Origin: Gammaproteobacteria bacterium
GTDB taxonomy: Bacteria; Pseudomonadota; Gammaproteobacteria; Pseudomonadales; Porticoccaceae
Length of the DNA: 40,476 nt
Direction: 5' to 3'
Assembly (NCBI GenBank): GCA_003645535.1
Contig: QNFP01000009.1
Location: 1-40,476, forward strand
Shown here: piece by piece, positions 25,977 to 35,569 of the stretch
Layout: each line of letters opens with the position of its first letter
How positions within the stretch are numbered: position 1 is the stretch's first letter
Translations under genes and position numbers: made by a program
Notes under the pieces: model-generated
Told to the model about the DNA's origin: nothing
The model's input: only the letters and a program-made list of their open reading frames with translations
Database searches by the model: none

Positions 25977-26954
25977 ATGAGTGGATTAATACCGGCATCC
26001 GGCGCGTTAATTATTGGGCTGATTGGCCTGGTTTGGGGTGCTGATCGATTTATTATCGCTGCCGCAAGTAGCGCTAAAAAGCTGGGTATTTCGCCAATTG
26101 TTATCGGTCTGACCATCGTCGCATTCGGCACCTCCGCTCCCGAAGTTATCGTATCAGTGAATGCTGCTTTACAGGATGCGGGAGAGCTGGCTATCGGTAA
26201 CGCTCTTGGCTCCAACCTTGCCAACATCGGCCTGGTGCTGGGTATCACCGCACTGGTTGCTCCCATGCCTGCACAACGACACCTGGTATCCCAGGAAGGG
26301 CCGGCGCTAATATTAGTGACCATATTGACCGGCCTCTGCCTTTATAACGCGAGGCTTGGTCGTGCAGAAAGTATACTGATGTTGCTAGTCCTCCCTTTGT
26401 TGTTATGGGCCACCATCAAATACAAAAAGGCACACCCTGACCAGGAAGAAAAAGAATTTACAGAGGAGATAATTGAGGTATCTACCCGCGCAGCCATCGT
26501 TGGGTTTCTGGTCGGCCTGATAACGATGTTGCTGGCTTCCAGAGTGCTGGTATGGGGTGCCAAAATCGTAGCATTTGAACTGGGTATGAGCGAACTGGTC
26601 ATCGGCCTGACCGTACTAGCTATTGGCACCAGTCTGCCCGAACTTGCCGCATCGGTTGCCGGCGCACTGCGTGGTCACCACGATATCGCTATTGGCAATG
26701 TCTTTGGCTCCAACATGTTTAATTTTCTACTGGTCATGCCCATTGCCGGTGTGATTTCTCCCCTGCAACTGGAACCGATGGTGTTTTTCCGAGATTATCT
26801 GGCAGTCTGCCTGTTTACAATAGCGCTGGTCGGAACGATAGCCTTTAAGTACCGTCGTAACTGTATCGAAACGGCTTACCTGTCGAGAAGGTTCGGCCTG
26901 ATCATGATCGCCACTTACTTCACTTACTTTATTATACTGGTGCCCACCAGCTAG
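25977..26954 (+). CDS. yrbG: CaCA-family calcium/sodium antiporter (YrbG)
   Basis: The 325-residue membrane protein has the two inverted alpha-repeats of cation/Ca2+ exchangers: GLTIVAFGTSAPEVIVSV then GNALGSNLANIGLVLG in the first half, and GLTVLAIGTSLPELAASV then GNVFGSNMFNFLLVM in the second. These repeats supply the ion-binding Glu and Asn side chains. About ten membrane helices are evident, with a charged cytoplasmic loop in the middle (YKKAHPDQEEKEFTEEI). It is the first gene of the plus-strand yrbG-kdsD-kdsC-lpt series, the conserved arrangement. The ion specificity of YrbG proteins in vivo is not well established. Confidence 0.92.
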   Translation: MSGLIPASGALIIGLIGLVWGADRFIIAAASSAKKLGISPIVIGLTIVAFGTSAPEVIVSVNAALQDAGELAIGNALGSNLANIGLVLGITALVAPMPAQRHLVSQEGPALILVTILTGLCLYNARLGRAESILMLLVLPLLLWATIKYKKAHPDQEEKEFTEEIIEVSTRAAIVGFLVGLITMLLASRVLVWGAKIVAFELGMSELVIGLTVLAIGTSLPELAASVAGALRGHHDIAIGNVFGSNMFNFLLVMPIAGVISPLQLEPMVFFRDYLAVCLFTIALVGTIAFKYRRNCIETAYLSRRFGLIMIATYFTYFIILVPTS

Positions 26955-27058
26955 CTGACTGAAAGGCTACGGATCGTTATACTGGGGCAACGCGCAGCTT
27001 TCAATCCATACGGGCAATCCACACTGCCAGCCCACACAATCATTTGAAATCAGGTCCT

Positions 27059-28030
27059 ATGCCCGAGATAGATTTTATCACCCCCGCTCTGCGCACCATT
27101 AATATGGAAGCCCTGGCCGTAAACTTGTTGCAAGAACGTATCGGCCCAACGTTTGTAAAAACCTGTGAACTTATTCTAGCCTGTCAAGGCCGCACGATCA
27201 TCACTGGCATGGGTAAATCCGGACACATCGCCAACAAGATCGCCTCAACATTTGCCAGCACCGGGACGCCATCTTTCTTTGTCCACCCCGGTGAAGCCAG
27301 TCACGGCGATCTGGGTATGATTACTGATATTGACGTAGTCATTGCCATCTCAAACTCGGGCAATACCGCCGAGGTAGTCACCCTGTTACCACTGATAAAA
27401 CGGCTTAACATCCCCTTAATCAGCATGACCGGCAACCCGTCATCAACCCTCGCGAAAGCGGCTGATATCAATCTTGATATCAGTGTTAGTCAGGAGGCCT
27501 GTCCTCTCGGCCTGGCACCAACCACGAGCACGACTGTGACACTGGTCACTGGTGATGCGCTGGCGATAGCCCTGCTCGAAGCGCGGGGTTTTACCGCTGA
27601 AGATTTTGCTTTTTCACACCCAGGAGGCACCCTGGGACGCAAACTTTTAGTTCGCGTCAGTGACATTATGCATAGCGGACAACAAATCCCCCTGGTCACC
27701 GAGACAACGCTACTCAGCGACGCACTACTGGAAATGACTGCCAAAGGTTTCGGTCTTACCGCTGTGGTCAATGCCAACAATGAATTAATTGGCGTCTTTA
27801 CTGACGGTGACCTGCGCCGTGCTGTCGATGATAAAGTTGACATCAACAGTATTCGCACCAGAGAAGTCATGACCCGCAACTCGCAGACAGTAAATCGGGA
27901 AATGCTCGCGGCTGAGGCCCTGAAAATTATGGAGGATCACAAGATTACAGCTGTCATTGTTGTAGATGACAACCAGTATCCACAGGGGATAGTACACATG
28001 CATGATATTCTCCGTGCCGGAGTCATGTAG
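27059..28030 (+). CDS. kdsD: D-arabinose 5-phosphate isomerase
   Basis: KdsD turns ribulose 5-phosphate into arabinose 5-phosphate, the precursor of Kdo in lipopolysaccharide. The 323-residue protein has an N-terminal SIS domain (ITGMGKSGHIANKIASTFASTG at about 48-69; SNSGNTAEVV) and two C-terminal CBS domains (about 205-323). I choose the ATG at 27059, preceded by AGG, over an in-frame TTG five codons earlier. Its TAG stop overlaps the kdsC GTG start by one base, so translation is probably coupled. Confidence 0.96.
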   Translation: MPEIDFITPALRTINMEALAVNLLQERIGPTFVKTCELILACQGRTIITGMGKSGHIANKIASTFASTGTPSFFVHPGEASHGDLGMITDIDVVIAISNSGNTAEVVTLLPLIKRLNIPLISMTGNPSSTLAKAADINLDISVSQEACPLGLAPTTSTTVTLVTGDALAIALLEARGFTAEDFAFSHPGGTLGRKLLVRVSDIMHSGQQIPLVTETTLLSDALLEMTAKGFGLTAVVNANNELIGVFTDGDLRRAVDDKVDINSIRTREVMTRNSQTVNREMLAAEALKIMEDHKITAVIVVDDNQYPQGIVHMHDILRAGVM

Positions 28031-28557
28031 TGAATGCCCAATCGGCAGTAGCAGCGGCGCAAAATATTCGTTTGTTACTGCTGGACGTAGACGGGGTATT
28101 GACCAATGGTCAGCTTTATTATGGTGACGACGGCAACGAATACAAAGCATTTAACATCAAAGATGGCCTGGGGATTAAACTCCTGCAGCGCGGTGGCGTC
28201 GAAGTTGGCATCATTACCGGACGCAGTTCATCATTATTAACCAGACGCTGTGCAGAACTTGGCATCGACAGAGTAATACAGGGGCGCGAAGATAAATTGA
28301 CTGCGCTGCAGGAATTACTCGATAACTTGCCACTAAGCATAACGCAAGTTGCTTTTATGGGTGATGATTTGCCCGATTTAGCAGTCATAAAACGGGTGGG
28401 CCTGGGTATGACTGTCGCTGACGCCAATCACGTGTTGCTTGAAAGTGCCGGGTGGCAGTCACAATATTGCGGCGGCGGCGGTGCGGTACGCGAAGCGGCG
28501 GAATTTATACTAAAAGCACAGGGTAAGCTAGAACAACTCGTAGCGAGCTTCGCATGA
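28030..28557 (+). CDS. kdsC: 3-deoxy-D-manno-octulosonate 8-phosphate phosphatase
   Basis: KdsC removes phosphate from Kdo-8-phosphate. The 175-residue HAD-superfamily protein shows motif I LLLDVDGVLTNG (D19 nucleophile, D21), motif II in IITGRSS, and GDDLPDLAVIKRVG for Mg2+ binding. It has the short cap-less form typical of KdsC tetramers. The start is GTG overlapping the kdsD stop; no in-frame ATG lies close by. Confidence 0.96.
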   Translation: MNAQSAVAAAQNIRLLLLDVDGVLTNGQLYYGDDGNEYKAFNIKDGLGIKLLQRGGVEVGIITGRSSSLLTRRCAELGIDRVIQGREDKLTALQELLDNLPLSITQVAFMGDDLPDLAVIKRVGLGMTVADANHVLLESAGWQSQYCGGGGAVREAAEFILKAQGKLEQLVASFA

Positions 28558-28582
28558 TTCATTCGCAGCGGGAATATTGGTC

Positions 28583-29152
28583 ATGAAAAACACGCTGATG
28601 GCCGTTGTTATCGCCGTTGCTCTGGGCATATTTGTGGTTTTTTGGGACTCTGCCCCCGGGGTTTTTCTTAGCAAAGAAAAAACACCTGCAGCAACTCTGT
28701 CCAGGGCAGACAGTTATATGATCAATAGCGAGACACACAAATTCAACGAGCAAGGCGTCGAAACTTTTATCCTCAACACACAACGTGGTCAGTTTTTTAA
28801 ATCCGAGAATAAATTTGTCATGGATAAGCCGAATCTACAGGCCAATGGTGATACACCGCAGGCACCTCCATGGGTGCTCAACGCAGAGGTTGGCGTGGTA
28901 TTCAATCAGGGTGAAAAAATTGTCATGCAACGCAACGTTCATGCCCAGCAGGAGATACCTGCAGGTACCAGGGAGTTTAACACCTCGGAATTAACTTATT
29001 ATCCAGACCTCAATGTTGCCGAATCGGATCGCCATGTGACCTTGACTTCACCTGGAGAAGTTACCACCGGAATCGGCATGAAAGCAGATTTTGAGCAAGA
29101 GGTTTTCCAATTGATGTCAACTGTTAAGAGCACTCGTCATGCAGCATATTAG
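28583..29152 (+). CDS. lptC: LPS export system protein LptC
   Basis: LptC is the inner-membrane protein that hands lipopolysaccharide from LptBFG to LptA. The 189-residue protein begins with a single membrane helix (MKNTLMAVVIAVALGIFVVF) and continues as a periplasmic beta-jellyroll (DUF1239). I use the ATG at 28583; an in-frame TTG two codons earlier is less likely. Its 3' end overlaps lptA by 14 bases. LptC sequences diverge widely, so the identification leans partly on position. Confidence 0.92.
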   Translation: MKNTLMAVVIAVALGIFVVFWDSAPGVFLSKEKTPAATLSRADSYMINSETHKFNEQGVETFILNTQRGQFFKSENKFVMDKPNLQANGDTPQAPPWVLNAEVGVVFNQGEKIVMQRNVHAQQEIPAGTREFNTSELTYYPDLNVAESDRHVTLTSPGEVTTGIGMKADFEQEVFQLMSTVKSTRHAAY

Positions 29153-29675
29153 ACGTATTCTTTCCTGGGTAATAATGTGGGTAATAACACCTTTCATGGC
29201 TAATATACTAGCCATGCCTGCCGTATTCGCATTGCCCAGTGATCGCCAACAGCCCATTAATATTGAATCCGACCGAGCGCAGCGCAATGACAAAACCGGA
29301 ATAACCACCTATGAGGGCGCGGTCAATATAATCCAGGGCACCATTAATATCAGAGCCGACAAGGTGACTGTACATACCGTAGAAGGCAAGGTGAGTAAAA
29401 TTGTTTGCATCGGCGTACCCGCCCATTACCAGCAACAACCGGAGCCCGAGGACGGCCTGGTCATCGCCCGCGCTAACACTATCCGCTACGAGCTGAACAA
29501 AGACATGATCACGTTGATTACCAACGCCAGTCTTACTCAGGCAGGTTCAACGCTAACCGGCGAGCTTATCAACTACGATCTCATACAGGAGCTGGTTGAG
29601 GCCCGTGGTGATATCTCCGGAAAGCAGCGCATCAAAATGGTTATCCCGCCGAGCCAGCAGCAGGAAGCTGATTAA
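29139..29675 (+). CDS. lptA: LPS transport periplasmic protein LptA
   Basis: LptA forms the periplasmic bridge that carries lipopolysaccharide to the outer membrane. The 178-residue protein has a signal peptide ([20 protein letters not shown], cleaved before LPSDRQQPI) and the OstA-like repeat pattern starting [22 protein letters not shown]. It starts inside lptC, and its TAA overlaps the lptB ATG by one base, so lptC-lptA-lptB are translationally coupled. Confidence 0.94.
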   Translation: MQHIRRILSWVIMWVITPFMANILAMPAVFALPSDRQQPINIESDRAQRNDKTGITTYEGAVNIIQGTINIRADKVTVHTVEGKVSKIVCIGVPAHYQQQPEPEDGLVIARANTIRYELNKDMITLITNASLTQAGSTLTGELINYDLIQELVEARGDISGKQRIKMVIPPSQQQEAD

Positions 29676-30400
29676 TGGCGCAGTTGCAGGCACGACAGCT
29701 AGCTAAAAGTTACCGCAAAAAGAGTGTGGTGAATGACGTTTCTTTAACGGTCTCCAGCGGCCAGATAGTCGGTTTACTTGGACCAAACGGTGCAGGTAAA
29801 ACCACATGTTTTTATATGATTGTGGGTCTAGTGCGCCAAAATGCCGGTCAAATTCTTATTGATGATGAAGACATTACCCACTTGCCGATGCATGGGCGCG
29901 CTCACCGCGGCATAGGTTACTTACCCCAGGAAGCATCCATATTTCGTCGCCTCAGTGTTGAAAACAACATCATGGCTATTCTTGAAGTTCGCAAAAAATT
30001 AAGTCCCACACAGCGGCAGGAAAAATTAGAAGAATTACTGGAAGAATTTCATATAACCCATATTCGTGATCAGCTGGGCATGAGTTTGTCTGGTGGCGAA
30101 CGACGGCGAGTCGAAATCGCCCGTGCGCTGGCCATGGAACCCGCTTTTGTCTTACTAGACGAGCCATTTGCCGGTGTCGATCCCATTTCCGTAAACGACA
30201 TAAAGCAAATCATCACTCACCTTTGTGAGAGAGGCATTGGAATTTTGATAACCGACCACAATGTTCGTGAAACCCTGGATATTTGCGAGCATGCGTACAT
30301 AGTCGATGATGGCAGAGTTATCGCCCAGGGAGCCGCTGAAGATATTCTCGCTGATGCCAATGTCCGCAGGGTTTACCTGGGCGAACATTTTTCGCTCTAA
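29675..30400 (+). CDS. lptB: LPS export ABC transporter ATPase LptB
   Basis: LptB powers lipopolysaccharide extraction from the inner membrane with LptF and LptG, which are not in this window. The 241-residue protein has Walker A GPNGAGKT (36-43), the signature [15 protein letters not shown], Walker [14 protein letters not shown] and the H-loop His in [12 protein letters not shown]. Two 20-bp direct repeats follow the stop codon, then the probable rpoN promoter. Confidence 0.97.
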   Translation: MAQLQARQLAKSYRKKSVVNDVSLTVSSGQIVGLLGPNGAGKTTCFYMIVGLVRQNAGQILIDDEDITHLPMHGRAHRGIGYLPQEASIFRRLSVENNIMAILEVRKKLSPTQRQEKLEELLEEFHITHIRDQLGMSLSGGERRRVEIARALAMEPAFVLLDEPFAGVDPISVNDIKQIITHLCERGIGILITDHNVRETLDICEHAYIVDDGRVIAQGAAEDILADANVRRVYLGEHFSL

Positions 30401-30440
30401 ACAACCTTTCAGCACAGAAAACAACCTTTCGGCACAGTAA
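30401..30440. repeat. 20-bp direct repeat immediately after lptB
   Basis: Units at 30401-30420 and 30421-30440 differ at two positions and share acaacctttc(a/g)gcacag. The first begins at the base after the lptB stop. Confidence 0.85.
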
Positions 30441-30452
30441 TTGCTTTACTAA

Positions 30453-30481
30453 TTGATTCGCCCCTGTCGCGGGGCTACACT
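30453..30481 (+). promoter_or_regulatory. candidate sigma-70 promoter of rpoN with a hairpin spacer
   Basis: TTGATT (30453-30458) and TACACT (30476-30481) are separated by 17 bases. The spacer can fold as gcccc-tgtcgc-ggggc. Transcription would start near 30488, leaving about 32 bases before the rpoN ATG at 30520. Each hexamer matches consensus at four of six positions. Confidence 0.45.
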
Positions 30482-30519
30482 TAGCCTTCAGAATAATGCT
30501 GAGAGCTATCACGCCAACC

Positions 30520-32082
30520 ATGAAACAGGGTCTGCAACTACGAATCGGTCATCAATTATCGATGACCCCACAATTGCAGCAAGCCATTAAATTGTTGCAG
30601 TTGTCGTCGGTCGATCTGCACCTGGAGATCCAGCAAGCTTTGTATTCTAACCCCATGCTTGAACTAGCAGAGGAAATGGAGCAAAGCGCTGAGCAGCAGG
30701 AAAAAACCTCGGAAGCCCTCCCAAAAGAACAAGACGATTACGAATGGAGCAAAGAAATTCCCGACGAGCTGCCGATAGATGCTCAGTGGGAGGATATCTA
30801 CACCAATACAGCGCCAGCCAATACCGGCAATGCGTCATCCACCAACACATCATCAAGCCATTCGGAAAGCCGCAACTTTGACGAGTTTCACAGCGTCACT
30901 GAATCCCTGCGTGATCACTTACTATGGCAGCTTAACCTCACACCACTATCTGATATCGACCGGCTTATTGGTGGCATCATTATCGACAACGTTAATGATG
31001 ATGGATTTCTTGAAACCCCAATAGAAGAACTGTGGCAATCGAGCTATAAAAACCGTGACGGCGATGCTGGTGCCGGCACCTCTGATAACGATACCTCCGG
31101 TGACGGTGCGCTGGATGACTGCACAGTGGATGAAGAGGATGGGGCGATTGGGCTGGATGAAGCGATTGCTGTCCTGCATCGGATACAACAGTTCGACCCT
31201 CCGGGGGTGGCGGCAACCGATCTGCGAGAATCTCTGCTTATTCAACTGAGTCAATTAAGCCCGGAAACCCCCTGGGTAAAAGAAACCAGAAAGTTGGTGG
31301 ATCAATACCTACCAGCAATTGCCGAACGAAACTTCCCGCTGCTGATGCGCAAGTCGGGTTTCGATGAAAGCTCTGTAGAGGCCATGATCAGCTTGATTCA
31401 AACGCTTTCTCCACGGCCAGGCGAAGGAATTACTGGCAAAGCAGGAGAATACGTCGAACCCGATGTCACTGTCACCAAAGTGGGTGACCGCTGGTTGGTA
31501 ACATTAAATGGTGATCTCGCGCCCAGGTTAGGTATAAATCAACAATACGCCGGGCTCGTACAACGCGCCGACAATAGTAAAGACAACACTTTTTTGCGTG
31601 ATCACTTACAGGAAGCGCGCTGGTTTTTGCGCAGCCTGGAAAGCCGCAACGAAACGCTGATGCGGGTAAGCCGTAGTATTGTCGAAAAGCAGCAAGGCTT
31701 TCTCGAACACGGCCCCGAAGCCATGACACCCATGGTACTGGCGGACATTGCTGAGCTACTCGACCTCCATGAATCAACCATCTCCAGGGTAACCACCCAA
31801 AAATACATCGATACACCGAGAGGTGTATACGAGCTTAAATATTTCTTCTCCAGTCACGTTAGCACCGCCGCTGGTGGCGAGTGTTCATCAACGGCGATTC
31901 GCGCTATGCTGAAGCGAATGATAGCAAGCGAACCCACCAACAAACCCCTCAGTGACAGCAAACTGAGTGTCATGCTGCAGACGGAAGGCATTCAGGTGGC
32001 GCGCCGTACCGTTGCCAAATACCGCGAAAGCATGCGCATCCCTTCTTCTAGTGACAGAAAGCGCTTTAAACAAAGTGCGTAA
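30520..32082 (+). CDS. rpoN: RNA polymerase sigma-54 factor
   Basis: Sigma-54 directs RNA polymerase to -24/-12 promoters that need AAA+ activators. The 520-residue protein starts MKQGLQLRIGHQLSMTPQLQQAI, the standard region I, so the ATG at 30520 is preferred over one eight codons upstream. The helix-turn-helix region and the RpoN box ARRTVAKYR (494-502) are intact. It is longer than E. coli RpoN (477) because of an acidic, Asp/Gly/Ser/Thr-rich segment at about 180-208 between region I and the core-binding domain. It leads the conserved hpf-ptsN-rapZ-ptsO set. Confidence 0.97.
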   Translation: MKQGLQLRIGHQLSMTPQLQQAIKLLQLSSVDLHLEIQQALYSNPMLELAEEMEQSAEQQEKTSEALPKEQDDYEWSKEIPDELPIDAQWEDIYTNTAPANTGNASSTNTSSSHSESRNFDEFHSVTESLRDHLLWQLNLTPLSDIDRLIGGIIIDNVNDDGFLETPIEELWQSSYKNRDGDAGAGTSDNDTSGDGALDDCTVDEEDGAIGLDEAIAVLHRIQQFDPPGVAATDLRESLLIQLSQLSPETPWVKETRKLVDQYLPAIAERNFPLLMRKSGFDESSVEAMISLIQTLSPRPGEGITGKAGEYVEPDVTVTKVGDRWLVTLNGDLAPRLGINQQYAGLVQRADNSKDNTFLRDHLQEARWFLRSLESRNETLMRVSRSIVEKQQGFLEHGPEAMTPMVLADIAELLDLHESTISRVTTQKYIDTPRGVYELKYFFSSHVSTAAGGECSSTAIRAMLKRMIASEPTNKPLSDSKLSVMLQTEGIQVARRTVAKYRESMRIPSSSDRKRFKQSA

Positions 32083-32124
32083 TCATGCAACCCGCAACAA
32101 CGACCACCTGTAAAGGAGCACCAC

Positions 32125-32412
32125 ATGCAGTTGAATATCAATGGCCACCACCTCGACATCACTGATCCCATCCATGACTATGTCACCAATAAAATAGCTC
32201 GACTGGAACGCCACAACGATAACATCACCAGTATTTCGGTCATTTTATCTGTCGAAAAACTGGTGCAAAAAGCTGAAGCAACTGTACACGGCAACGGCGG
32301 TGAATTTTTTGCCGATAGCGAACATGAAGATCTCTATGCCGCAATTGATGGCCTTGTCGACAAGCTTGACCGCCAACTCATTAAACGCAAAGAAAAATTG
32401 CGCGGCCGCTAG
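32125..32412 (+). CDS. hpf: ribosome hibernation-promoting factor, short form
   Basis: The 95-residue protein binds the 30S decoding region and promotes 100S dimers in stationary phase. MQLNINGHHLDITDPIHDYV and the closing IDGLVDKLDRQLIKRKEKL are the typical fold. It lacks the C-terminal dimerisation domain of long HPF. A near-perfect AAAGGAG lies six bases upstream of the ATG. It sits between rpoN and ptsN, as is conserved. Confidence 0.96.
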   Translation: MQLNINGHHLDITDPIHDYVTNKIARLERHNDNITSISVILSVEKLVQKAEATVHGNGGEFFADSEHEDLYAAIDGLVDKLDRQLIKRKEKLRGR

Positions 32413-32420
32413 CAACCACC

Positions 32421-32873
32421 ATGAACATCGCTGAAGTGCTCACACCAGAACGAACATGCTGCAACGCACCTGGGGTAAGCAAAAAGAGAGTACTCGAATT
32501 TATTTCCACATTCCTGGAGGAAAACACCGACTTTATAGATGCAGATGATGTGTACCATGATCTATTGAGCAGGGAACGTTTGGGCAGCACTGCCATAGGC
32601 GAAGGCATAGCTATACCTCACTGCCGCGTGCCAGGCTGCCCAGAAATCACTGGCGTATTACTTAAACTGCAGACGCCGGTAGACTTCGATGCTATCGATG
32701 ACGCTGCCGTCGATCTGATTTTTGCGCTCATCGTTCCCGATCAACAGAACGATGAGCACCTGCAGGTGTTATCCAGCATTGCCGAGTTATTACAATCGAG
32801 CGAGGTGCGGGAGAAACTCCGCAATTGCCAGTCCAATGACAAGCTATACCAGATAGCCACGACAGGACATTAA
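32421..32873 (+). CDS. ptsN: PTS IIA-Ntr regulatory protein
   Basis: PtsN is the terminal phosphate acceptor of the nitrogen-related PTS and regulates potassium and nitrogen functions rather than sugar uptake. The 150-residue IIA domain has the phosphorylated His67 in EGIAIPHCR. It lies 8 bases after hpf and 2 bases before rapZ, consistent with cotranscription. Confidence 0.96.
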   Translation: MNIAEVLTPERTCCNAPGVSKKRVLEFISTFLEENTDFIDADDVYHDLLSRERLGSTAIGEGIAIPHCRVPGCPEITGVLLKLQTPVDFDAIDDAAVDLIFALIVPDQQNDEHLQVLSSIAELLQSSEVREKLRNCQSNDKLYQIATTGH

Positions 32874-32875
32874 CA

Positions 32876-33754
32876 ATGACCAGGGCGGATAACACTCGGC
32901 TTATAGTAGTCAGTGGACGTTCTGGCTCTGGTAAAAGCACCGTACTACACGTCCTTGAGGACGTCGGCTTTACCTGCATCGACAACCTGCCAGCCGGTAT
33001 GCTCGCCAGCCTTTTTGAGCACTTGCAGCACAGCAATCCGAACAGCCCTGGCAAGGTGGCCATTGGCATTGATGCACGTAACATATCGGGCAAACTGGAT
33101 CAGTTTCCAGTTATTCTCGACCAGCTCAAAGCCTCTGGAATTGATTGTGAAGTGCTTTTCCTGGACGCCAGCGTTAACGCCTTGATCCGTCGTTTTAGTG
33201 AGACCCGCAGACGTCACCCACTCAGTTCTGAATCGATTGATTTAAAAAAAGCTATCGCACTGGATCTTCAGATCCTCAAGCCCATTGCTGCGATCGCCGA
33301 CCGGCGTATTGATACCAGCAATATGACCCTCCATCAGCTCCGTGATTTGATTAAAAAACAAATTGTACCCGCCGCATCCGGTGGCATGGCAGTGCTGTTC
33401 CAGTCCTTTGCCTTTAAACACGGTGTACCCGTAGATGCGGATTATGTATTTGATGTACGTTGCCTGCCTAATCCATACTGGAAAAAAGAGTTACGCCAGT
33501 ACAACGGTGGTGACGAACCGGTCATTGAGTTCCTCGATACACAAACCGAAGTAGCCGCCATGCTCGCCGACCTGAATGGCTTTCTGTGTCGTTGGATCCC
33601 CCGTTTCGCCTCCACCAATAGAAGTTATCTCACCATCGCTGTGGGCTGCACTGGTGGCCAGCACCGTTCGGTTTATGTATGCAACCAACTGGCTCTGCAA
33701 TTTGACCAGCAATTTCCCAATATACAGGTGCAGCATAGAGAGCTGGAAAACTGA
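32876..33754 (+). CDS. rapZ: RNase adapter protein RapZ
   Basis: RapZ in E. coli guides RNase E to the small RNA GlmZ and so controls GlmS and amino-sugar supply. The 292-residue protein has Walker A GRSGSGKS (14-21), and its C-terminal domain carries CLPNPYW and the conserved GCTGGQHRSVYV block. The neighbourhood of cell-wall and LPS genes is consistent with control of amino-sugar precursors. Whether the target small RNA exists in this organism cannot be seen here. Confidence 0.96.
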   Translation: MTRADNTRLIVVSGRSGSGKSTVLHVLEDVGFTCIDNLPAGMLASLFEHLQHSNPNSPGKVAIGIDARNISGKLDQFPVILDQLKASGIDCEVLFLDASVNALIRRFSETRRRHPLSSESIDLKKAIALDLQILKPIAAIADRRIDTSNMTLHQLRDLIKKQIVPAASGGMAVLFQSFAFKHGVPVDADYVFDVRCLPNPYWKKELRQYNGGDEPVIEFLDTQTEVAAMLADLNGFLCRWIPRFASTNRSYLTIAVGCTGGQHRSVYVCNQLALQFDQQFPNIQVQHRELEN

Positions 33755-33816
33755 TCTCTGTTAATCAATGGTGGTAATATTTGACAGCTGTACCACCCTC
33801 AGGCATTTATAGGTTC

Positions 33817-34086
33817 ATGATCAAAGAACAGATTACTATTATCAACAAATTGGGCCTGCATGCTCGAGCTGCAGCGAAGCTTGCTGCGACATGCAACCAT
33901 TTTGCCAGCTCGATAAAAGCTGGCCATAGCGATAAGCTCATCGACGCCAAGAGCGTTATGTCATTGATGTTACTCGCTGCAAACCAGGGCACCGTCCTCC
34001 ACTTTGAGTTTGAAGGCGAGGACGAACAGGAGGCCCAGCAACAGGTACGCACACTAATCGCCGACTACTTTGGTGAAGGCCAGTAA
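33817..34086 (+). CDS. ptsO: NPr, HPr-like phosphocarrier of the nitrogen PTS
   Basis: NPr passes phosphate from EI-Ntr to PtsN. The 89-residue protein shows the active-site His15 in GLHARAAAKL and the regulatory Ser46 region in DAKSVMSLMLLAA. I use the ATG at 33817, preceded by AGG, over a TTG twelve codons upstream. It is the last gene of the rpoN-hpf-ptsN-rapZ-ptsO series. Confidence 0.95.
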   Translation: MIKEQITIINKLGLHARAAAKLAATCNHFASSIKAGHSDKLIDAKSVMSLMLLAANQGTVLHFEFEGEDEQEAQQQVRTLIADYFGEGQ

Positions 34087-34201
34087 TTTGGATGAGGGCC
34101 AGCAATTCGTTTCGAATACACACTGAGCACCTGTAGAATAGCGGCTACGCGGTATATATCCACACACCAGATTATCACCTGACATCAGGAGCCCAAACGG
34201 G

Positions 34202-35563
34202 ATGCCGGCAAGCCAGAAAAATACCGATCAACTGTCTTTGCTGTCCCTTATTGACGAAAGCATCGTCGACCCCGGCATTCTCAATCAGCTTCGCCATGAT
34301 CTAAATAACATGGCGCCAATGGACATCGTCCACTATATCGAATCATCACCCACCAAGGTGCGACGCCTGTTGTGGGAGCTCATTGACTCAGAAGTTGAAG
34401 GGGAAGTGTTTGGCGGGTTGAGCGAAGACCTGCAGAAAGAATTCTTGCAGGGCATGAGCAGCAATCAAATGGCAGCCCTGGTGGCCGGTCTGGATGCAGA
34501 TGACGTTGCCGATATCCTCCAGCAACTTCCAGACAGGATAATTCCCAAAGTCCTGGAAGCCATGGACAATCAGGATCGGCAACGGGTAGAGAGCATTCTG
34601 CCCTACGACGAAGACAGTGCCGGTGGCCTGATGAATACTGACACCATCACTGTGCGCCCGGATCTGACTATCGATGTGATATTGCGTTATTTACGTCGCC
34701 ACGAAGAATTACCAGATATCACCGACAGCATTTTTGTAGTCAATCGCAACGATACCTTTTTGGGCACCTTACCTCTGGGCAAAATACTCACTTCCAGCCC
34801 CAATATTACCGTCCGTGAAGTCATGAACACTTCAACCGAAGCCATACCTGCGCAACTGTCGGCATCGGAAGTGGCGCATATGTTTGAACGTCATGACTGG
34901 GTGTCTGCGCCGGTGGTCAATGATCTGGGTAATCTGCTTGGCCGCATCACCATTGATGATGTGGTTGACGTAATCATTGAAGATGCCGAGCACTCCTTAT
35001 TCGGTCTTGTCGGCCTCAGCGATGAAGAGGAAACCTTTACTTCAGTAAAACGTTCGGCACCGCGCCGCGCCATCTGGCTCGGCATTAACCTTTGCACCGC
35101 TGTGCTCGCTTCGGTGGTCATCAATATGTTCGAAGGTACTCTGGACAAGGTGGTAGCCCTCGCCATCCTGATGCCAATCGTCGCCAGCATGGGCGGCGTC
35201 GCGGGTAGCCAGACCCTAACTGTAGTGATTCGCGGCATGGCCCTGGGACAGGTTAGTCGCAATAATCTGCGCTGGCTATTAAGCAAGGAATTTATATCCG
35301 CCACACTCAACGCCATGCTGTGGGCTACCGTTATTGGTGTGCTGGCTTCATGGTGGTTTGACGATAGTCTGATCGGCTATATTATCGCTGCTGCTATGGC
35401 CATTAATTTACTGACCGCCGCCGTCTCTGGTTCGTTGCTACCAGTGATCCTAAAGTCTATCAATATCGACCCGGCGTTGGCTGGCGGTGTCATGCTGACC
35501 ACCATCACCGATGTGGTCGGCTTTTTTTCTTTCCTGGGCCTGGCAACGATTTTTTATGTATGA
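34202..35563 (+). CDS. mgtE: magnesium transporter MgtE
   Basis: The 453-residue protein is a Mg2+-gated Mg2+ channel. The cytosolic MgtE N domain (about 35-135, helical with LQQLPDRIIPKVLEAMD) and a tandem CBS pair (about 135-265) act as the Mg2+ sensor. Five membrane helices follow from about residue 285, including the pore segment around MGGVAGSQTLTVVIRGMALG. AGGAG lies ten bases upstream of the ATG. It is the last gene before darP, with a duplicated element in between. Confidence 0.95.
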   Translation: MPASQKNTDQLSLLSLIDESIVDPGILNQLRHDLNNMAPMDIVHYIESSPTKVRRLLWELIDSEVEGEVFGGLSEDLQKEFLQGMSSNQMAALVAGLDADDVADILQQLPDRIIPKVLEAMDNQDRQRVESILPYDEDSAGGLMNTDTITVRPDLTIDVILRYLRRHEELPDITDSIFVVNRNDTFLGTLPLGKILTSSPNITVREVMNTSTEAIPAQLSASEVAHMFERHDWVSAPVVNDLGNLLGRITIDDVVDVIIEDAEHSLFGLVGLSDEEETFTSVKRSAPRRAIWLGINLCTAVLASVVINMFEGTLDKVVALAILMPIVASMGGVAGSQTLTVVIRGMALGQVSRNNLRWLLSKEFISATLNAMLWATVIGVLASWWFDDSLIGYIIAAAMAINLLTAAVSGSLLPVILKSINIDPALAGGVMLTTITDVVGFFSFLGLATIFYV

Positions 35564-35569
35564 ATGAGA

